Shown here in pieces: positions 26,220 through 34,197 of a stretch of DNA of 34,197 bases. Under the pieces are notes generated by a model, which had not been told where the DNA came from, did no database searches, and saw only the letters and a program-made list of their open reading frames with translations. The position numbers and the translations under genes were made by a program. Source of the stretch: an uncultured Bacilli bacterium. Its GTDB lineage: Bacteria > Bacillota_I > Bacilli_A > ML615J-28 > CAG-698. Location: assembly GCA_947627195.1 (NCBI GenBank), contig CANQVC010000014.1, positions 1 to 34,197 of the forward strand, in the 5' to 3' direction. Position 1 is the first letter of the stretch; every line of letters begins with the position of its first letter.

Positions 26220-26248
26220 TTGACTATTTTGTTATGAAATGTTATAAT
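26220..26248 (+). promoter_or_regulatory. Promoter of the ATP synthase operon (extended -10)
   Basis: TTGACT (26220-26225), 17 bases and TATAAT (26243-26248) preceded by TGT. It is the best promoter match inside the window and faces the atp genes. Confidence 0.88.
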
Positions 26249-26286
26249 TATAATAATAAATAAATACAATTTTATCAAATGATTAT

Positions 26287-26326
26287 GGTGGAGACTGTCA
26301 ATGACAGGGTTTCCCTGTCTTTTTTT
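26287..26326 (+). promoter_or_regulatory. Putative attenuator in the atp operon leader
   Basis: A perfect 7-bp stem, GACAGGG (26303-26309) and CCCTGTC (26313-26319) with a TTT loop, is followed by seven T: a textbook terminator between promoter and first gene. Upstream CTGTC (26295-26299) can pair with GACAG (26303-26307) and would disrupt it. GGTGGAG (26287-26293) sits seven bases before an ATG at 26301 whose frame runs through the hairpin into atpZ, so a ribosome starting there would cover the terminator. Function is inferred from structure. Confidence 0.65.
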
Positions 26327-26351
26327 GATAGAAAGGTTATTTAGGTGTTAT

Positions 26352-26564
26352 ATGGATAGAAAACTTGCTAAAGATATTAGAAGATATGCAACAATTGGTA
26401 ATTTAGCAATTTCCGTTGTTGTAACATTAGTCATGGGAGTTGTATTAGGTTTAGTCCTTGATTATTTGTTTGATACATCTTATTTAGTTGTTATTGTTTC
26501 TATTTTATTTATGATTTGTGCTATCATCAATTTTGTTCGGGGGATTATTCGGATTGCAAAATGA
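26352..26564 (+). CDS. atpZ: AtpZ-like accessory protein of the F-type ATP synthase (two membrane spans)
   Basis: A 70-residue protein with a short basic N-terminus (DRKLAKDIRRYA) and two membrane helices (about 12-35 and 42-65). This size, topology and first place in an atp operon fit the AtpZ / ATPase_gene1 family, thought to work with AtpI in assembling the rotor ring or in divalent-cation transport. AGGTG precedes ATG 26352. A second in-frame ATG at 26301 with a better-spaced ribosome-binding site would add 17 residues (MTGFPCLFLIERLFRCY) unlike known members; it is more likely part of the leader control. The TGA overlaps the next start (ATGA). Confidence 0.75.
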   Translation: MDRKLAKDIRRYATIGNLAISVVVTLVMGVVLGLVLDYLFDTSYLVVIVSILFMICAIINFVRGIIRIAK

Positions 26565-27161
26565 ATCAATATTGTGATAATGATGTAAAACAAATTAAAA
26601 AAATATTTTTTATATATCTAATTATTGCATTTATTATAATTTTTATATTAGAAAATCTAATTCAAATGAAATTTTCTTATCGATGGTCATGTTCATTTTT
26701 ATTAGGAGGAATTGCTAATATAATATGTTTTTTAATAACTGAAAAAGCAGTTAATCAAATTGGTATAAAAGATGAAAAAAGAATTCGTATTTTTTTCATA
26801 TCTGTTAATATTTTAAAATTATGTATATATGCTTTGATATTATTAATTGTTGGATTTTTAATTTTAAAATATGGGGTATTTTTAGCTGCTTTTGGAATGA
26901 TTAGTATTAAAATTATTATTTCGTTTAAATATTTAATTATAGAAAGAATTAAAGATAATATTCGTTTAATAGATGATTTAGATATTGATAAATCAATGCA
27001 AAATAAATTAAAATTAAATGGAATTACTAAAGTTAAACAATTAGTTTTAATGAATAGAAATGATTTAAATTCTTATTTATCTATTGATGAAATTGAAGTA
27101 TTATCATTAAGTTTAAGAAAATATGGATTATTTTTAAAAGGAGAATTGGAGGTGATAGAAG

Positions 27162-27181
<20 letters not shown>
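26561..27181 (+). CDS. atpI: AtpI-like ATP synthase assembly protein fused to an RNA polymerase alpha-CTD-like domain
   Basis: The N-terminal part (to about residue 130) has four membrane helices (near 14-32, 42-60, 76-100, 103-124) and sits between atpZ and atpB, the place of AtpI, a helper for c-ring assembly. Residues about 135-195 form a soluble tail, IDDLDIDKSMQNKLKLNGI then TKVKQL, and ending LRKYGLFLKGE, which matches the helix-hairpin-helix pattern of the RNA polymerase alpha C-terminal domain (IEELDLS..S.N.LK..GI..V..L). DNA-contacting residues of that domain (Arg265, Gly296, Lys298, Ser299 in E. coli) are not kept, so a protein-protein role is likelier. A very acidic DDDDKS ends it. 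The ATG overlaps atpZ by four bases; the 3' end overlaps atpB by 20. Confidence 0.75.
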
Positions 27182-28170
<989 letters not shown>

Positions 28171-28187
28171 AATAAAGGAATAACAAT

Positions 28188-28763
28188 ATGTTAGTATTAG
28201 GATGGGATGAATTTTCTGAAAAAGTTGAAAACTTAATTAATTATGGCATTCGTCTTATTCAAGATGGATTAGGTATTACTTTGTCAGAAATGTTAATTCA
28301 ATTATGTGCAACATTAGTTTTATTTTTAGTTGTTCGTTTCTTTGTTTGGAATAAAGTAACAGCTATTTTAGATAAAAGGAAACAACTTGTTAAAGATGCA
28401 ATAAAAACTAAAGATGAAGCTATTAAAGCTCATGATGATTTAATAAAAGAAGATGAATTAAAGCGTATTGAAATGAAAAAAGAAGCTAATCGTATTATTG
28501 AAAATGCCAAACAAAAAAGTTATGATGAAGCCGAACAAATTATTTTAAATGCGCAAAATGAAGCAAAACAAAAAATAGATGCTGCTCAAAAAGAAATAGA
28601 AGTAATGATTTCTGAAAGTGAAGAACAAATGAAAAAAGAAATTGTTGATGTTGCATATGAGATGGCAGAAGTTATTGTGAAAAAAGAAATTGAAAAAGAT
28701 AAATATCCATTAGATGTTGATGATTTCATTAAGAAGGTGCACATGGATGACAAGAGAAACTAG
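28188..28763 (+). CDS. atpF: F-type ATP synthase subunit b
   Basis: The peripheral stalk subunit: one membrane helix (about 31-52, MLIQLCATLVLFLVVRFFVW) and a long charged coiled coil rich in Lys, Glu and Ala reaching to the F1 sector. At 191 residues it is somewhat longer than usual because of an N-terminal stretch of about 30 residues before the membrane helix. Its 3' end overlaps atpH by 17 bases, so synthesis of the two stalk subunits is coupled. Confidence 0.93.
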   Translation: MLVLGWDEFSEKVENLINYGIRLIQDGLGITLSEMLIQLCATLVLFLVVRFFVWNKVTAILDKRKQLVKDAIKTKDEAIKAHDDLIKEDELKRIEMKKEANRIIENAKQKSYDEAEQIILNAQNEAKQKIDAAQKEIEVMISESEEQMKKEIVDVAYEMAEVIVKKEIEKDKYPLDVDDFIKKVHMDDKRN

Positions 28764-29316
28764 TTCATCTTATGATAATCAAAAACAAAAATATTTTGTA
28801 AGTTATGCTAATTGTTTATTAGATTTAAATGAAGAAATAAACGATAAAAATATATCATATATTGATGAATTACAACTTGTATATGATCATATTGATGATA
28901 CATTTTACCAATTTTTAAAACATCCAAAAATATTACCAAGTGAAAAAAAGAATGTTTTTAAAACAGTTTATTTTGATAATCATAAAATTAGTCAAACTAC
29001 TCTTTCTTTTTTATATTTATTGATTGATAATGGTATGATTTGTGAGATAGGTAATATTATTAATACATATCACAAAGAAATGAATAAAAGAAATGGTATA
29101 TTAGAAGTAGAAGTCATTACCTCAAATCCTTTAAGTAAGGAAGAAAAAGATAAATTACAAACTAAACTAATTAAATATTTTCATAAACAAATAATATTAA
29201 AAGAAGTTTTAAAAAGTAACATTCTTGGTGGTATGATTATTAAATATAATGATAAAGTAATCGATGCTTCATTAATTCATGAACAAGAAGCATTAAAGAA
29301 ATATTTAGAAAAGTAG
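28747..29316 (+). CDS. atpH: F-type ATP synthase subunit delta
   Basis: Connects the peripheral stalk to the top of F1. The 189-residue protein is diverged but has the N-terminal helical domain (YFVSYANCLLDLNEE) and the C-terminal signature ILGGMIIKYNDKVIDASL. An earlier in-frame ATG at 28714 lies far inside atpF; AGAAGGTG at 28732-28739 points to ATG 28747. Location between atpF and atpA confirms the call. Confidence 0.92.
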   Translation: MTRETSSSYDNQKQKYFVSYANCLLDLNEEINDKNISYIDELQLVYDHIDDTFYQFLKHPKILPSEKKNVFKTVYFDNHKISQTTLSFLYLLIDNGMICEIGNIINTYHKEMNKRNGILEVEVITSNPLSKEEKDKLQTKLIKYFHKQIILKEVLKSNILGGMIIKYNDKVIDASLIHEQEALKKYLEK

Positions 29317-29325
29317 AGGAAGCTT

Positions 29326-30828
29326 ATGGCTATGAAAATAGATGAAATAAGTGCTTTAATAAAAGAGCAAATAAAAAAATATAGCCAAGATTTAGAAACA
29401 AATTCCATTGGAACTGTTATTCGTGTTGGTGATGGAATAGCATTTGTTTATGGTTTAGATGATGCCATGAATGGTGAGTTACTTGATTTTGGAAATGAAA
29501 TATATGGAATGGCTTTAAATTTAGAGCAAGATCAAGTAGGTGCTATTATTTTTGGTAATGCGAATAATGTTAAAGAGGGGGACACTGTTAAATGTACGAA
29601 GAGAATATTAGAAGTTCCTGTTGGCAAAGCTCTTCTTGGACGTGTCATTAATCCCATTGGTAAACCTCTTGATGGATTAGGTGAAATTAAAACTAATGTT
29701 TATCGACCAATTGAGAAGAAAGCAACGGGTGTAATGGCTCGTAAATCTGTTAATACACCTCTTCAAACAGGTATTAAAGTAATAGATGCCTTAGTACCTA
29801 TTGGAAGGGGACAACGTGAATTGATTATTGGTGATCGTCAAACTGGTAAAACTTCTATTGCTATTGATACAATCATTAATCAAAAAGGAAAAGACGTTAT
29901 TTGTATTTATGTGGCAATTGGTCAAAAAGAATCAACAGTAAGTAATGTCATTGAAACATTAAAAAAATATGATGCCATGTCTTATTCAATTGTGGTAAGT
30001 GCTTCAGCATCTAATATGGCACCATTATTATATTTGGCTCCTTATGCGGGAGTTACGATTGCAGAAGAATTTATGTTTCAGGGAAAAGATGTCTTAATTA
30101 TTTATGATGACTTATCAAAACATGCTGTAAGTTATCGTGAACTTTCATTATTACTTAAAAGACCACCTGGACGTGAAGCATTCCCTGGCGATGTTTTCTA
30201 CTTGCATTCACGTTTGTTAGAAAGATCCGCAAAATTAAATGATGAATTAGGTGGAGGTAGTATTACTGCTTTACCAATTATTGAAACTCAAGCTGGTGAT
30301 ATCTCAAGTTATATCCCAACAAATGTTATTTCAATTACTGATGGACAAATCTTTTTACAATCAGATTTATTTTATTCAGGTGTTAGACCAGCAATAAATG
30401 CTGGATTATCTGTTTCACGTGTTGGCGGAAATGCCCAAATTAAAGCAATTAAAAAAGTTTCAGGAAACTTACGTTTGGATTTAGCATCTTATCGTGAATT
30501 AGAATCATTTACTCAATTTGGTTCTGATTTAGACCCTGTTACTAAAATGAAACTTGAACGTGGAAAAAGAACCATTGAAGTTTTAAAACAAGGTTTGCAT
30601 GAAGCAATGGCTGTGGAAGAACAAGTAGTTATTTTATTTGCTTTAACAAAAGGTTATTTAGATGATATACCTGTATTAGAAATAAAAACATTTGAAGAAG
30701 AATTAGTTCGTTTCTTATATCGTGATGAACTTGGCAAAAAAGTTATTAAAATTCTTTCGGAAACAAAAGATTTACCAAAAGGAAAAGAAATAGAAGAAGC
30801 ATTAGAAAAGTTTAAAAGTGAGAGATAA
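29326..30828 (+). CDS. atpA: F-type ATP synthase subunit alpha
   Basis: Non-catalytic nucleotide-binding subunit of the F1 hexamer. The 500-residue protein has the N-terminal beta-barrel ([19 protein letters not shown]), the P-loop GDRQTGKTS (residues 169-177), and the VSRVGGNAQ and [12 protein letters not shown] segments with the expected arginine (VSR) that reaches into the catalytic site. AGAGGA sits five bases before the ATG. Length and motifs are ordinary. Confidence 0.98.
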   Translation: MAMKIDEISALIKEQIKKYSQDLETNSIGTVIRVGDGIAFVYGLDDAMNGELLDFGNEIYGMALNLEQDQVGAIIFGNANNVKEGDTVKCTKRILEVPVGKALLGRVINPIGKPLDGLGEIKTNVYRPIEKKATGVMARKSVNTPLQTGIKVIDALVPIGRGQRELIIGDRQTGKTSIAIDTIINQKGKDVICIYVAIGQKESTVSNVIETLKKYDAMSYSIVVSASASNMAPLLYLAPYAGVTIAEEFMFQGKDVLIIYDDLSKHAVSYRELSLLLKRPPGREAFPGDVFYLHSRLLERSAKLNDELGGGSITALPIIETQAGDISSYIPTNVISITDGQIFLQSDLFYSGVRPAINAGLSVSRVGGNAQIKAIKKVSGNLRLDLASYRELESFTQFGSDLDPVTKMKLERGKRTIEVLKQGLHEAMAVEEQVVILFALTKGYLDDIPVLEIKTFEEELVRFLYRDELGKKVIKILSETKDLPKGKEIEEALEKFKSER

Positions 30829-30830
30829 AT

Positions 30831-33099
<2,269 letters not shown>

Positions 33100-33101
33100 T
33101 T

Positions 33102-33503
33102 ATGATAAAATTGGTAGTTAATACACCAAAAGGAGAAATTGCCAATTTTAATTGTCCATATTTAACTGTTGATGGAGATTATGGACAAATAGGAATATAT
33201 CCTAATCATGTTCCAATTATTATGAAAATAACATCTAGTTATATAGAAACTGAAGTTCAAGAAAAATTATTTGAAACTACATTTATAGTTGTTATCAATG
33301 GTATTCTTGATTTTAATGATAATATAGCAACAGTTGTTGCCCAGGATGCAAGTATAAGTAATAATTTAGAAGATGCTTTTAAAATAATAGAAGAAAATAA
33401 AAAACGCATCTTAAATGAAAATAAACGTAAAACTGTTGACTTTGTTCAAGCAGAAAAAGAACTTGCAAAAAACATTAAAGAAAGTAAAGCATCAAAAATC
33501 TAG
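33102..33503 (+). CDS. atpC: F-type ATP synthase subunit epsilon
   Basis: The 133-residue subunit couples gamma to the c-ring and can inhibit ATP hydrolysis. The N-terminal beta-sandwich is recognisable (VNTPKGEIANF, GDYGQIGIYPNHVPII), followed by a C-terminal helical hairpin rich in Lys and Glu (about 85-133), the regulatory arm. It starts two bases after atpD with the AGGTGAA end of atpD serving as ribosome-binding site. Confidence 0.95.
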   Translation: MIKLVVNTPKGEIANFNCPYLTVDGDYGQIGIYPNHVPIIMKITSSYIETEVQEKLFETTFIVVINGILDFNDNIATVVAQDASISNNLEDAFKIIEENKKRILNENKRKTVDFVQAEKELAKNIKESKASKI

Positions 33504-33521
33504 AAGAAAGGAGGACAAAAA

Positions 33522-34031
33522 ATGTTAGACTTGTTAAAGGATAATTGGTATTGGATTTTAATTGCTGTTATCGTTATTGTTGTACTTATAGTTGTTATTT
33601 GTCTTCGTCCTAAGAAAGATAAAACAGCAAATATGGAAGAAAAAGTAGAAAATGATAAAAATGTTGAAACAATAGAACAACCTCAAGAAGAGCCAGTTGA
33701 AAATAAAGAAGAACCTTCTGAAGTTAATGAAGATGAAGAACAAGATGATGAAGAAGAAATAACATTTGAGTCAACTGAAGAATTGGATGAAGAAGTTTCA
33801 CAAGAAGAAAAAACTAAAGAAGCAACTAGACCAAAACAATATCGTATTTCTTATGACAGAGAACAAAAGATGTGGTTGATTAAGAAAGATGGCGCTAAAA
33901 GAGTAATACGTAAAACAAAGACTAAATCTGAAGCTGTTGAAATTGCAAAAACAATGTGTAACAATCAAGATTTAAATCTAGTTGTACAAAAGAAAGATGG
34001 AAAATTCCAAAAGAAAAAGAATGTTCATTAA
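33522..34031 (+). CDS. Single-pass membrane protein with acidic linker and DUF2188-like C-terminal domain
   Basis: The 169-residue protein has one N-terminal membrane helix (about 9-28, WILIAVIVIVVLIVVICL), a long linker of Glu, Asp and Gln (about 35-105) and a basic C-terminal domain (about 107-165) with YRISYDREQKMWLIKKDGA, TKTKSEAVEIAKTM and KKDGKFQKKK. The last part fits the DUF2188 pattern (aromatic strand, Trp-x-(V/I)-K, T-K-x-E-A, short C-terminal strand ending in DGK). AAAGGAGG before the ATG is among the strongest ribosome-binding sites here. It follows atpC by 18 bases with no terminator between, so it is the last gene of the ATP synthase transcript. Its role is unknown. Confidence 0.75.
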   Translation: MLDLLKDNWYWILIAVIVIVVLIVVICLRPKKDKTANMEEKVENDKNVETIEQPQEEPVENKEEPSEVNEDEEQDDEEEITFESTEELDEEVSQEEKTKEATRPKQYRISYDREQKMWLIKKDGAKRVIRKTKTKSEAVEIAKTMCNNQDLNLVVQKKDGKFQKKKNVH

Positions 34032-34043
34032 AATGATCTAATT

Positions 34044-34067
34044 AGGTAGGAGATAATCCTACCTTTT
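34044..34067 (+). terminator. Intrinsic terminator of the ATP synthase operon
   Basis: GGTAGGA (34045-34051) and TCCTACC (34057-34063) form a 7-bp stem, extended by an A-T pair, with a five-base loop and TTTT after it. Confidence 0.85.
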
Positions 34068-34100
34068 AACTTTAAATTTTTATAATATATTGTATTTTTT

Positions 34101-34130
34101 TTGACAATTTTTTAAAAATTATGATATAAC
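34101..34130 (+). promoter_or_regulatory. Strong promoter facing the right edge
   Basis: A perfect TTGACA (34101-34106), 18 bases, then TATAAC (34125-34130) with TG just upstream. The transcript would begin near 34137 and leave the window after about 60 bases. An ATG at 34168 has no ribosome-binding site, so the real gene probably starts beyond the edge. Confidence 0.7.
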
Positions 34131-34197
34131 CCGAGTTTGACAGTTATTGTGCTACAAAAATTAATTTATGCAGAAATCATTAAAAAAACACCTAAAT

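Noticed and set aside
28714-28746. Longer atpH start
   Set aside because: It lies deep in atpF and lacks a ribosome-binding site, whereas AGAAGGTG is well placed for ATG 28747.
34168-34197. Start of a gene at ATG 34168
   Set aside because: No ribosome-binding site precedes it and only ten codons are visible before the edge.

Overview
The window is a gene-dense, very AT-rich stretch of a Bacillota chromosome, almost all housekeeping genes. Low GC, Shine-Dalgarno sites of the AGGAGG type, TGA used as a true stop (rpe, plsX, gmk, priA, atpZ), and the order rsmB-rlmN-rsgA-rpe-thiN-spoVM-rpmB(reverse)-fakA-recG-plsX-rnc all point to the Bacilli/Erysipelotrichia side of the phylum, using the standard bacterial code rather than the Mycoplasma code. 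A 25-codon SpoVM homologue and a Cse60-like gene suggest a lineage that sporulates or once did. I cannot name the species.

Layout. 1-1538: the 3' end of a large, probably surface-exposed protein that runs off the left edge. 1619-2332: a promoter, a tetrahydrofolate riboswitch and an ECF folate transporter S component. 2380-6172: gpmI-eno (lower glycolysis) and a dapF-like epimerase, closed by a terminator. 6222-12568: a long operon with an unrecognised coiled-coil gene, a PHP phosphoesterase, rsmB, rlmN, rsgA (ribosome maturation), rpe, thiN and spoVM. 12588-12879: rpmB on the minus strand. 13003-19924: fakA, recG, plsX, rnc, dnaD, nth. 19940-20268: a cse60-like gene convergent with rqcH (minus strand). 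21809-22726: gmk-rpoZ. 22777-26177: priA-fmt. 26220-34067: the complete F-type ATP synthase operon (atpZ, I, B, E, F, H, A, G, D, C) plus a trailing membrane protein with a DUF2188-like domain. The right edge holds a strong promoter for a gene outside the window.

How the genes work together. rsmB, rlmN, rsgA, rnc, rpmB and rqcH serve ribosome building, modification and rescue. fakA and plsX feed acyl-phosphates into phospholipid synthesis; the usual fabD, fabG and acpP are absent between plsX and rnc. recG, dnaD, nth and priA concern replication restart and repair. gmk, rpoZ and fmt support nucleotide supply, transcription and translation initiation. The ATP synthase carries the c-subunit ligand pattern of Na+-coupled enzymes.

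Most interesting points: (1) a PriA homologue whose helicase motifs are nearly all destroyed while its zinc-binding cysteines remain; (2) an AtpI membrane protein fused to a C-terminal domain resembling the RNA polymerase alpha C-terminal domain; (3) a perfect intrinsic terminator in the atp leader, just after a good ribosome-binding site and ATG, with a competing hairpin, suggesting attenuation; (4) the SpoVM micro-gene at its Bacillus position; (5) a DapF-like protein altered at substrate-proximal positions; (6) a terminator for the cse60-like gene that appears to lie inside the opposing rqcH gene.
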